From assembly GCA_002449635.1 (NCBI GenBank), contig DJXF01000060.1, positions 1 to 6,333 of the forward strand: 6,333 nt of DNA, in the 5' to 3' direction. Position 1 is the stretch's first letter. The number at the start of each line of letters is the position of its first letter. Source of the DNA: Clostridiales bacterium UBA7011. Lineage in GTDB: Bacteria; Bacillota; Clostridia; Oscillospirales; Butyricicoccaceae. The notes below the pieces were generated by a model. That model ran no database searches and was not told the DNA's origin. It was given only the letters and a program-made list of their open reading frames with translations. Shown here piece after piece: positions 1 through 5,342 of this stretch. The translations under genes and the position numbers were made by a program.

Positions 1-336
1 GGCGACATCCACGACATCGGCAAGAATATTGTCAAGGTTGTCATGGAAAACTACGGCTATCAGATCATTGATCTCGGCCGCGATGTGCCGCCGGAAACCA
101 TCGCCGACTGCGCACTGGAGCAGCAGGTCGGCCTGGTCGGCCTGAGTGCCCTGATGACCACGACGCTCGGCGCGATGGCTGACACGATCACATTGCTGCA
201 CGCGCGCGGCTATACCGGAAAGGTCATGGTCGGCGGCGCCGTTCTGACCCCTGATTTCGCCGAATCGATCGGCGCGGATTTCTACTGCCGGGATGCCAAG
301 GCATCGGTTGACGCCGCGAAAGCGGTGTTTGCCTGA
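1..336 (+). CDS. Cobalamin-binding domain, C-terminal end of a MetH-type homocysteine S-methyltransferase (5' partial)
   Basis: The reading frame is open from base 1 and ends at TGA 334-336, giving the last 111 residues of a protein that starts upstream. It is a Rossmann-like B12-binding domain. The DxHxxG motif that supplies the lower axial histidine is at residues 2-7 (Asp2, His4, Gly7), the SxL motif is at Ser49-Leu51, and the GG turn lies in MVGGAVLT (Gly78-Gly79). The ending, GADFYCRDAKASVDAAKAVF, is typical of clostridial homocysteine methyltransferases that stop after the B12 domain and lack the AdoMet-dependent reactivation domain of E. coli MetH. In that family the corrinoid shuttles a methyl group from methyltetrahydrofolate to homocysteine in the cytosol. 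A stand-alone corrinoid protein of a methanol or methylamine methyltransferase (MtaC/MttC type) is the alternative, because the catalytic domains lie outside the window. The B12-binding call is secure; the parent enzyme is inferred. Confidence 0.85.
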   Translation, partial: GDIHDIGKNIVKVVMENYGYQIIDLGRDVPPETIADCALEQQVGLVGLSALMTTTLGAMADTITLLHARGYTGKVMVGGAVLTPDFAESIGADFYCRDAKASVDAAKAVFA

Positions 337-370
337 CCGCTTTTCCGCTGAAAAATTACAAACAGATTAC

Positions 371-427
371 AGTCCCGCACGCTTTGGTAACAAACGGGTT
401 TCGCGTGCGGGGCTGTTTTATTTTTCC
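371..427 (+). terminator. Rho-independent terminator of the B12-domain gene
   Basis: A 12-bp stem with one G-U pair (371-382 with 403-414; core CCCGCACGC / GCGTGCGGG) encloses a 20-base loop and is followed by the T-rich run TGTTTTATTTTT. It begins 35 bases after the stop codon. The loop contains GGTAACAAAC, which resembles the GTTAC/GTAAC elements further downstream but is probably coincidental. Confidence 0.8.
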
Positions 428-518
428 ATTTCTTCGGTTATTTTCACCAACAGCAGCGAAATATATCGATTTTTCCTGTGCAATTCACCCTAAATTTCCA
501 CAATTCAAAAAAATTGGT

Positions 519-547
519 TTGACAAATCCGGCTTGTTCCTGTAAGAT
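519..547 (+). promoter_or_regulatory. Sigma-A-type promoter of the SH3/3D-domain gene
   Basis: A perfect -35 TTGACA (519-524) is followed by a 17-base spacer and a -10 TAAGAT (542-547, five of six consensus bases). An A-rich tract (501-515, containing CAATTCAAAAAAATTG) lies just upstream and could act as an UP element. Transcription should start near base 554, leaving a leader of about 70 bases before the ATG at 625. The stretch 428-518 between the preceding terminator and this promoter is AT-rich and shows no gene. Confidence 0.85.
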
Positions 548-549
548 AG

Positions 550-566
550 GTTACAGATCAGTTACA
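550..566 (-). promoter_or_regulatory. Candidate WalR (YycF) response-regulator box over the transcription start
   Basis: Two identical GTTACA hexamers (550-555 and 561-566) are separated by exactly five bases. On the minus strand this reads TGTAAC-TGATC-TGTAAC, an exact match to the WalR consensus TGTWAH-N5-TGTWAH known from Bacillus and Staphylococcus. An inverted half-site, GTAAC, follows at 572-576, and another GTTACA overlaps the ribosome-binding region (618-623). The box covers roughly -4 to +13 of the predicted start, a position that would more naturally repress than activate. The sequence match is direct; WalR as the binding protein is an inference, since other OmpR-family regulators can use similar repeats. 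Confidence 0.5.
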
Positions 567-624
567 TCACCGTAACAAATTGAAAACCAAGAGTACACAC
601 TCACCGATTGAAAAGGAGTTACAT

Positions 625-1257
625 ATGTTTCAGAGATTAAAGAAATGTCTTATGATTGCCGCTACCGGCATTGTGCTCGCAGCCAGCGTTACGGCTGGCG
701 CGCTTGCAGCCAATGTGACCGCGACCACCAGCGTCAACGTCCGCTCCGGTGCAGGCTCGAATTATAAGGTTGTCACTGTACTGAGAAAGGGTCAGGTCGT
801 TTCCAAGACCGGCACTTCCGGCAACTGGACCAAGGTTACTGCCAACGGCAAGACCGGTTATGTCTACACCAAGTACCTGAAGAACGGCGGCTCGACCCCG
901 TCCTCTTCCTCCAAGAAGCCCTCTACCGTTACCAAGACGCCGACCAAGACGCCGACCAAGACACCGAGCACCCCGTCCTCCGGCAACAAGCGCTACATGG
1001 GCAAGTACAAGCTGACGTTCTACGCAGGCGACCCGACAACAGCATGCGGCAGAACCCCGCGCGTCAACCACACCATCGCAGCGGATACCTCCATCCTGCC
1101 GATGTACTCCAAGGTTTACATCGAGGGCTGGGGCACCTACACGGTCGAGGATCGCGGCGGCGCCATCAAGGGCAAGCGCATTGATATCTTCGTCTCGAGC
1201 AACGCGGTTGCCAATCGCTACGGCATCAAGTACGCAAACGTCTATCTTGTAAAATAA
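625..1257 (+). CDS. Secreted SH3b and 3D-domain cell-wall protein (YocH-like lytic enzyme)
   Basis: This 210-residue exported protein is predicted to bind and probably cut peptidoglycan outside the cell. Residues 1-28 form a signal peptide (basic FQRLKK start, hydrophobic core, cleavage near ALA-A). Residues about 31-86 are a bacterial SH3 domain (SVNVRSGAGSNYKVV through the GYVYTKYLK end). Residues 87-122 are a Ser/Thr/Pro/Lys linker with three TKTP units. Residues about 127-210 are a 3D domain with its three aspartates: Asp154 (IAAD), Asp176 (VEDRGG) and Asp187 (KRIDIF). The 3D fold is the double-psi barrel shared with MltA-type lytic transglycosylases and YocH/YuiC. ATG 625 is chosen because AGGAG (614-618) sits six bases upstream; the frame also opens at TTG 580, which has no ribosome binding site. 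The gene has its own promoter and terminator. The exact bond cleaved is not visible, and a structural or sensory role remains possible. Confidence 0.92.
   Translation: MFQRLKKCLMIAATGIVLAASVTAGALAANVTATTSVNVRSGAGSNYKVVTVLRKGQVVSKTGTSGNWTKVTANGKTGYVYTKYLKNGGSTPSSSSKKPSTVTKTPTKTPTKTPSTPSSGNKRYMGKYKLTFYAGDPTTACGRTPRVNHTIAADTSILPMYSKVYIEGWGTYTVEDRGGAIKGKRIDIFVSSNAVANRYGIKYANVYLVK
931..966 (+). repeat. Three tandem 12-bp units encoding TKTP in the linker
   Basis: Three in-frame copies of ACCAAGACGCCG (931-942, 943-954, and 955-966 with one G-to-A change) encode Thr-Lys-Thr-Pro. They lie in the low-complexity linker between the SH3 and 3D domains. Such units can change copy number by slippage without breaking the frame, altering linker length only. 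Confidence 0.85.
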
Positions 1258-1263
1258 GAGAAC

Positions 1264-1303
1264 AAAAAGCAGCCGGCTCAGGGAAATCCTGAGCCGGTTT
1301 TTT
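1264..1303. terminator. Probably bidirectional terminator between the 3D gene and the convergent cupin gene
   Basis: A perfect 10-bp stem, CCGGCTCAGG (1273-1282) with CCTGAGCCGG (1288-1297), has a five-base loop and is followed directly by six T residues (1298-1303). On the opposite strand an A5 run (1264-1268) lies four bases beyond the stem, so the same hairpin can also end transcripts of the cupin gene, whose stop is at 1315. The plus-strand terminator is the stronger of the two. Confidence 0.85.
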
Positions 1304-1314
1304 GCTGCGCTTTT

Positions 1315-1659
1315 TTATTCTGTAACGATCGCCAGAAAAACGGCGTTGTGCTCCGAGCAGTTTTTGGTATAATGCCCTGCGCCGCCGCCGCACATCCACG
1401 CATCGCCCGGATGCACGGTGTGCTCTGTCCCGCCGTCCGCAATGACAAGCTCGCCCTCCAGCAGATAGCAAAACTCTGCATCCGGCATATGCGTGTGCTC
1501 ACCGATTGTGCAGCCGGGTTCGAGCGTCATCTTGGCACACATGCGGAATTTTCCGCACGAGTCCTCCGGTGCAATCAGGGTCCGGCGGAGGACGGAGCCC
1601 TCACCGCCGCGCAGATGCTCTACGCGTTCTGTCTTTTGCTGCTGTTTTCTGTTAATCAT
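1315..1659 (-). CDS. Single-domain cupin protein (small beta-barrel, metal-binding)
   Basis: This 114-residue protein is a one-domain cupin. Motif 1, G(X)5HXH(X)4E(X)6G, is exact: Gly49, His55, His57, Glu62, Gly69. Motif 2 runs from Gly85 to Asn100 with His96 as the fourth metal ligand, and Gly91 stands where proline is usual. His55, His57, Glu62 and His96 would hold a divalent metal. The family includes isomerases, dioxygenases and sugar- or ligand-sensing proteins, so no substrate can be named; the DUF-like short cupins of Firmicutes are mostly uncharacterised. ATG 1659 is preferred: AAAGGA (1670-1675) lies upstream and homology begins after it, whereas the longer frame to 1782 runs into the Smr gene. 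It starts 22 bases after the Smr stop, so the two are probably co-transcribed, and it is the last gene of its unit. Confidence 0.88.
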   Translation of the reverse strand: MINRKQQQKTERVEHLRGGEGSVLRRTLIAPEDSCGKFRMCAKMTLEPGCTIGEHTHMPDAEFCYLLEGELVIADGGTEHTVHPGDAWMCGGGAGHYTKNCSEHNAVFLAIVTE

Positions 1660-1681
1660 GCCACATTCATCCTTTCGCTGA

Positions 1682-2029
1682 TTATAATACGACAATCGTA
1701 ATGCCGTTGTTGTGCCGGTCGATATCATGATCCCGCCGAAAGTCCGGACAGATTCGGAGCAGCTGCCGCGTATCCTCCTCAAAAATCGTCAGCTTTTCGC
1801 CGGGAACGAAAAACCTGATCTGACCGCGGCGCTGCAGCGCCGGCAGCTCTCTGCGCACAGCGACACGAATTTTCCCGCCGTTTCCGGTCGAGCCAAAGCC
1901 GTGAATGATTTTGAGCACCCACACGCCCTGCCGCCGCGCCATGCGAATCTCCAGCCGCAGCCGGTCGAGTGCCTGCGCCACGGTGGGCCTGTCATCCTCA
2001 AGATTGATCTGCCGAATGTGCTGTTCCAT
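1682..2029 (-). CDS. Smr-domain protein (MutS2 C-terminal-like)
   Basis: This 115-residue protein is essentially one Smr domain. The diagnostic stretch is VLKIIHGFGSTGNGGKIR, with the HGxG motif at His43-Gly46. It is preceded by INLEDDRPTVAQALDRLRLEI (residues 8-28), and the protein ends HNNGITIVVL. Smr domains bind nucleic acid and several have endonuclease activity (MutS2 C-terminus, E. coli SmrA/SmrB, where SmrB acts on collided ribosomes). Stand-alone versions in clostridia have no assigned role. The usual N-terminal LDLHG element is replaced here by INLED, so nuclease activity should not be assumed. ATG 2029 is chosen over TTG 2053 because AAAGG lies 10 bases upstream of the ATG and nothing similar precedes the TTG. 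It lies 87 bases after the amidotransferase gene and 22 before the cupin gene, probably in one operon. Confidence 0.87.
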   Translation of the reverse strand: MEQHIRQINLEDDRPTVAQALDRLRLEIRMARRQGVWVLKIIHGFGSTGNGGKIRVAVRRELPALQRRGQIRFFVPGEKLTIFEEDTRQLLRICPDFRRDHDIDRHNNGITIVVL

Positions 2030-2048
2030 CTGTTTCTGCCTTTCCGCG

Positions 2049-2117
2049 GGCAATACGAGCGGCCGGCTTTTTTCAGCACGTTCCCAACCGTCCGCGCATC
2101 CGGGACGCCGTATTGCC
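2049..2117. repeat. 9-bp inverted repeat bracketing the amidotransferase-Smr intergenic region
   Basis: GGCAATACG (2049-2057) and CGTATTGCC (2109-2117) are perfect inverted copies separated by 51 bases. The second arm begins at the stop codon of the amidotransferase gene. A small nested hairpin, CGTCC (2089-2093) with GGACG (2103-2107), lies within. No T-run follows on the minus strand, so it is not a standard terminator. It could fold in the mRNA between the two genes; a function is not evident. Confidence 0.4.
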
Positions 2118-2836
2118 TATTTCTCTGTCTTCTCCGGAATGCGCGCCAGAAAGTCGCAGAACAGCGCCTTCATTTCCGCATCGGTGTCACGGCACAGACC
2201 ATGTACCATCCGTTCGGGATGCCACTGAACCGCCCAGACGGGCAGGCGTTCATGCTCCACAGCTTCGATCACGCCGTCTGCGTCGCTGACCGCCGTGACG
2301 TGCAGTCCCGCCCCCAGTGTGCGGATTGCCTGATGGTGATAGCTGTTGACCGGAAAGCTCTCCCCGAGCAGCGGCCGCAGCCAGCCGTCCTGTGCGGTCA
2401 CGACGGTATGGATGGTATTTTCGTGCACATGTGCCGTAGCGAGATGCTGAAACAATGTACCGCCGAAAAACACGTCAATCACCTGAATGCCGCGGCAAAT
2501 GCCGAGCACCGGTTTTCTGCGCGCACAAAAGACGCGCAGCAGCTCCCATTCCCGTTCATCCCGCTGCTGGTCGACACTTGTATCCATGCCGGTCAACTGT
2601 TTGCCGTAATAGGCGGGATGGATATCCCCCCCGCCGGAAAGCACCAGGGCATCCGCCCGCTCTGCCAGGGTTTCCTCGCTGCCGTACCCGCCGTCGAGCA
2701 CCGCCGCTGCGCCAAAGCGCGACAGCGCACGCGCATACAGCTCGCTCTGTGCGGTCTGCCGGCTTCGCCTGCCGCAAACCGTTCCGGTTGATACCAGTAT
2801 AACAGTATTTGCCGTATTTTTCACCTCCTGCATCAT
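2117..2836 (-). CDS. Class-I glutamine amidotransferase-like hydrolase (peptidase C26, gamma-glutamyl-GABA hydrolase/PuuD type)
   Basis: The 239-residue frame from ATG 2836 carries the full peptidase C26 pattern: SGGGDIHPAYYG (67-78), RDEREWELL (92-100), the nucleophile elbow PVLGICRGIQ with Cys114, FGGTLFQH (124-131), VNSYHHQAI (163-171), and AVQWHPE with His206 and Glu208 completing the triad. Family members hydrolyse gamma-glutamyl amides in the cytosol, for example gamma-glutamyl-GABA in putrescine breakdown (PuuD). No other puu gene is nearby, so the substrate is open. The start is uncertain. ATG 2836 and ATG 2833 lack a ribosome binding site, while a perfect AGGAGGTGA (2821-2829) lies just inside them and points at in-frame ACG 2815 with eight-base spacing (232 residues, starting just before TVILVSTG). 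The same frame stays open upstream to 3922 opposite the transporter gene; that extension is low-complexity and antisense. It heads a probable operon with the Smr and cupin genes. Confidence 0.87.
   Translation of the reverse strand: MMQEVKNTANTVILVSTGTVCGRRSRQTAQSELYARALSRFGAAAVLDGGYGSEETLAERADALVLSGGGDIHPAYYGKQLTGMDTSVDQQRDEREWELLRVFCARRKPVLGICRGIQVIDVFFGGTLFQHLATAHVHENTIHTVVTAQDGWLRPLLGESFPVNSYHHQAIRTLGAGLHVTAVSDADGVIEAVEHERLPVWAVQWHPERMVHGLCRDTDAEMKALFCDFLARIPEKTEK
2821..2829 (-). promoter_or_regulatory. Perfect Shine-Dalgarno without a standard start codon downstream
   Basis: AGGAGGTGA on the minus strand is a full anti-16S match, yet no ATG, GTG or TTG lies at normal distance downstream. 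The codon at the expected place, eight bases after AGGAGG, is ACG (2815-2813), in frame with the amidotransferase. The ATG pair at 2836 and 2833 lies upstream of the site. Confidence 0.7.
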
Positions 2837-2957
2837 AAATATTTCGATGGGCGTGCAAAAACAACCGCGCACCCGCTCCTTAGCATGACATGAATCGCCC
2901 GCGAGCGCGCGCGAATCCGGGCAGGAGCAGGAAATATTTCGAGGAGAGTGATCGGCA

Positions 2958-3905
2958 ATGCGCTTTGGGGATATCGCTGCGCTGTGCGGTGCGGCTGCCC
3001 TTTTTCTGTTTGGAATGGAGCTGCTGTGCGCTGCACTGCGCCGGCTGTCCGGGACACACCTGCGCCGGCGTCTGATCTGGGCTTCCGCATCCGTCTGGCG
3101 TGCCGTTGCCCTGAGTGCCGCCGCGACCGCGCTTGTGCAGAGCTCCTCTGCGGTCACCGTTGTCATTGTGGGACTCGCCGCAGGCGGTCTGCTCTCCCCG
3201 CTGGCCTGTGCGGGATTGATCGCGGGCGCCAACATCGGCACCTGTTCCACCGCATTTCTCGTCCATTTCGGCCTGCGCGCGCCGTGGATGCATCTGCTGT
3301 GCGGCTGGCAGCCGCTGCTTGCTTTGGCTGCGCTGTTCCCCTTTCTGCTGCGCCGCCGGTGTCCGCCGCTTTTATCCGCCGGTGCCGGACTGGCCGCACT
3401 GCTGACCGGTATGGCGCACATGCAGCAGGCGCTTGCCCCGCTGTCCGCCTCGCCTTTGCTTGCCCGGCTGCTGCGGGAATGCAGCGCACCGCTGACCGGT
3501 CTGCTCGCCGGTGCACTGGTCACTGCGGTTTTACAGAGCTCCTCCGCGTGTATCACAATCCTGCAGGCGGTCTCGGCCTCAGGCCTGCTCTCACTCGCAC
3601 ACGCTGTTCCGATCATTTTGGGACAGAACCTCGGCACCTGTGTCACCGCGCTTGCCGCCTCTTTGCCCGCCGGACGCGCCGCACGGCAAACCGCGCTGCT
3701 GCACCTGCTGTTCAACGCAATCGGGGCTGCGGTCGTGCTCCCGCTGCACCTGCTCTGCTGCCGGCTGTATCCGCTGTCCGCGCAAATTGCCGACAGTGCC
3801 GCCGTCGCCGCCGTACATCTGGGCTGCAATCTGATCGCCGCGCTTGTCTTTCTCCCGCTCTGTTCCGTCAAAAAGCGGCTCTCCGCAAAAGCAGAGAGCC
3901 GCTGA
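2958..3905 (+). CDS. Na+/phosphate cotransporter family membrane protein without a PhoU tail
   Basis: This 315-residue, very hydrophobic protein belongs to the Na/Pi cotransporter family (NptA type, SLC34-like). It has the inverted repeat that marks the fold: ALVQSSSAVTV (QSSSA at 61-65) with GANIGT (90-95), and AVLQSSSACIT (QSSSA at 193-197) with GQNLGT (222-227). Family members import phosphate with sodium; in several bacteria they act in export or in phosphate balance, so direction and substrate are inferred. Many bacterial homologues are about 550 residues long with a C-terminal PhoU-like domain. This one ends after the membrane part with the short basic tail KKRLSAKAESR. ATG 2958 follows GAGGAG (2941-2946) by 11 bases and opens directly into the first helix. 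The gene is divergent from the amidotransferase, with 121 bases between ATG 2836 and ATG 2958, where I see no strong promoter. Its last codons also encode a hairpin serving the opposite strand. Confidence 0.9.
   Translation: MRFGDIAALCGAAALFLFGMELLCAALRRLSGTHLRRRLIWASASVWRAVALSAAATALVQSSSAVTVVIVGLAAGGLLSPLACAGLIAGANIGTCSTAFLVHFGLRAPWMHLLCGWQPLLALAALFPFLLRRRCPPLLSAGAGLAALLTGMAHMQQALAPLSASPLLARLLRECSAPLTGLLAGALVTAVLQSSSACITILQAVSASGLLSLAHAVPIILGQNLGTCVTALAASLPAGRAARQTALLHLLFNAIGAAVVLPLHLLCCRLYPLSAQIADSAAVAAVHLGCNLIAALVFLPLCSVKKRLSAKAESR
3870..3903 (-). terminator. Terminator of the NAGPA gene, embedded in the transporter coding end
   Basis: A perfect 10-bp stem, AGCGGCTCTC (3874-3883) with GAGAGCCGCT (3894-3903), has a 10-base loop. 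On the minus strand it is followed by TTTTT (3874-3870). It lies 35 bases beyond the stop codon of the minus-strand NAGPA gene, so it should end that transcript. On the plus strand the same bases encode the last ten residues of the transporter, and no T-run follows there. Confidence 0.75.
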
Positions 3906-3918
3906 AATCCCGAAGTGA

Positions 3919-3950
3919 GCACCGCAAGGGTGCGCCCCTTATTTTTCTTT
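3919..3950 (+). terminator. Weak candidate terminator after the transporter gene
   Basis: A 5-bp stem, GCACC (3919-3923) with GGTGC (3929-3933), is followed after five bases by TTATTTTTCTTT (3939-3950). The T-rich run overlaps the stop and last codons of the convergent NAGPA gene. The stem is short, and the upstream 10-bp hairpin at 3874-3903 may contribute to it. Confidence 0.4.
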
Positions 3951-5219
3951 TACAATCCACGCATTCGGGATATGGCGTCCCTTTTCCGGTGTGACAGCGG
4001 AAGAACGCGTGATATTGCGCCCGCGGTAATACATGACCGCAGACGAACCGCCGTCCAGATTGCACGCCTGATATGCCCCGTACCGATACAGAATCTCGGT
4101 CAGATCGCCCAGTGTGATTCCGATGGAATAGCCCGGCTGCCGGCCATCGACAATCGCCATCAGCATCTGTCCGTTCCTCATCTGTCCGATGACCGAGCGC
4201 GGCTGCAGTCCCCAGCCGGCGGAGCCGCGGATCAGCTGTACGCCGTTGACGACGAGCGCAGGGCTGAACTGCATCGCATCGCGTGCGTCCGGCGGCAGCG
4301 TGTTGGAAATATTCAGCCGATTCGCGCTGTCCAGCGCAATGACCTTCATCTTGCTGTCCAGCCGGTCGGAAACGGCCCGGCCGCCCGCATACACCAGACC
4401 GAACACATCTCCGCCGTTTCCCGTTCCCTCCGGATCGGAGAAACCGCTCGCGTTGATGCCGAGCACCGCATCATTCCTGCGGCAAATCTGCTTCAGATAG
4501 CTTCCCGAGCTGCCCAGTGTTTCCGACACGGCGAGCTGCACCTGTCCGGGGTCTTTGATAATCGCCATGCGCCCGGAATATCCGCTTCCGCGCAGACCGA
4601 CAATCACGATGCCATTGCGCGTGTCAATCGCGTACACGGGATCGCCATAGATTGTTTGAATGCCCGTCGGCTCCGCATCGTAATCCGCCTGATCGATCAG
4701 CAGATATCCGTCTTCGTCCAGCACCTCTTCCGTACTGCGCGCTGCCATATAGGCCCAAAACGACGGCATATCAATCTCCGCATACATTTCGGAAAACTGT
4801 TCCCGTATGTCCTCCCATGTATCGGTCGCCTGTTCGCCGGTATCCTCAAAGGATGGCGTCTCCTCCATTTCCCAGCTGCTGTTCTGGTCTTCCTGCCGCA
4901 GCTCGATTGTCATACGCCCGTTCATGACATCATCAATCACGGACTGCGGGAGAAACATCGTCGCAAGCCACTGATGCCGCATGGTTCCCATCGCTGTCTC
5001 AATGTAGATCGTGCGCCACTTTTCGATTACCGGAATGTGGGAAAACACAAGCAGGCAGTACAGTGCAGCGAGTCCCGCCAGAACAGCCGCGCTGCCGCGC
5101 AGGAGATGGCGGCGCCGTTTTTGTCTGATCGGGCGCGGATATTTTTTTCTCCGCTTCGGCGCATCGGTTGTCCGTTCATCCAGACAAATCCAGCCGTTGT
5201 CCTTTCTGTCTCCGCCCAC
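3939..5219 (-). CDS. Membrane-anchored phosphodiester glycosidase (NAGPA) domain protein
   Basis: This 426-residue protein has a basic N-terminus (KRRKK, RQKRRR), one transmembrane helix (about 42-60) and a large outer part, so a type II anchor with the enzyme outside is predicted. Residues 60-180 form an acidic stalk rich in Glu and Asp without a recognised domain. Residues about 180-426 are a NAGPA domain (the fold of the mammalian mannose-6-phosphate uncovering enzyme). Its marks are GINASGF (254-260), QPRSVIGQ (339-346), IVDGR (356-360), GITLGDLTEIL (367-377) and NLDGGSSAVMYY (387-398). Bacterial members are thought to cleave sugar-phosphodiester bonds in envelope polymers; the substrate here is unknown. 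GTG 5219 is preferred as start: GGAGGTGA (5224-5231) is ideally spaced, while ATG 5243 has no ribosome binding site and lies about four bases from the predicted transcription start. It appears monocistronic. Confidence 0.88.
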   Translation of the reverse strand: MGGDRKDNGWICLDERTTDAPKRRKKYPRPIRQKRRRHLLRGSAAVLAGLAALYCLLVFSHIPVIEKWRTIYIETAMGTMRHQWLATMFLPQSVIDDVMNGRMTIELRQEDQNSSWEMEETPSFEDTGEQATDTWEDIREQFSEMYAEIDMPSFWAYMAARSTEEVLDEDGYLLIDQADYDAEPTGIQTIYGDPVYAIDTRNGIVIVGLRGSGYSGRMAIIKDPGQVQLAVSETLGSSGSYLKQICRRNDAVLGINASGFSDPEGTGNGGDVFGLVYAGGRAVSDRLDSKMKVIALDSANRLNISNTLPPDARDAMQFSPALVVNGVQLIRGSAGWGLQPRSVIGQMRNGQMLMAIVDGRQPGYSIGITLGDLTEILYRYGAYQACNLDGGSSAVMYYRGRNITRSSAVTPEKGRHIPNAWIVKEK

Positions 5220-5253
5220 GCACTCACCTCCACATTGCAGCATTCGGTGTCTT

Positions 5254-5281
5254 ATTATACCACAATTTTGCGGCTTGTCCT
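5254..5281 (-). promoter_or_regulatory. Extended -10 promoter of the NAGPA gene
   Basis: On the minus strand TGGTATAAT (5262-5254) is a perfect -10 with a TGn extension. AGGACA (5281-5276, four of six -35 bases) lies 16 bases upstream. Transcription should start near 5247, giving a leader of about 28 bases before GTG 5219. This supports the GTG start over ATG 5243. Confidence 0.7.
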
Positions 5282-5312
5282 ATGGCAGGAGCGCACAAAG
5301 TCGGGCAAATTC

Positions 5313-5342
5313 TTGCTTCTTTGCGCAAAGCCATGCTATACT
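5313..5342 (+). promoter_or_regulatory. Extended -10 promoter of the OGG1-type glycosylase gene
   Basis: TGCTATACT (5334-5342) is a strong extended -10. A weak -35, TTGCTT (5313-5318), lies 18 bases upstream. The start is expected near 5349, about 25 bases before ATG 5374. It is back-to-back with the NAGPA promoter, and the two -35 regions are about 30 bases apart. Confidence 0.65.

Noticed and set aside
293..575. Short plus-strand frames of 63 and 66 codons after the B12-domain gene.
   Set aside because: They run through a terminator hairpin and the promoter of the next gene, have no ribosome binding sites and give no recognisable protein.
1681..1686. TATAAT on the minus strand just upstream of the cupin gene, as a possible internal promoter.
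   Set aside because: No acceptable -35 lies 15-19 bases upstream (CAACGG at 17), there is no TGn extension, and it overlaps the end of the Smr coding sequence.
1712..2791. A 359-residue plus-strand frame over the Smr and amidotransferase genes.
   Set aside because: It is antisense to two recognised domains, has no ribosome binding site at its start, and its residues show no family motif.
2796..2804. TGTTATACT on the minus strand inside the first codons of the amidotransferase, resembling an extended -10.
   Set aside because: A transcript from here would lack the first beta-strand of the hydrolase and has no ribosome binding site or start codon for a shorter functional product; the -35 region is poor.
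2881..2925. Alternating GC-rich tract (GCGAGCGCGCGCGAATC) between the divergent genes, as an operator or hairpin.
   Set aside because: The arms do not pair well beyond a few bases. It looks like local GC richness without a convincing dyad or terminator.
2837..3922. A frame open on the minus strand across the whole transporter gene, continuous with the amidotransferase (601 residues in total).
   Set aside because: The translation is low-complexity (Arg/Ala/Ser/Cys-rich) with no domain, and it is exactly antisense to a clear membrane protein. High third-position GC in that gene removes stop codons on the other strand. The true hydrolase domain begins only near 2815.
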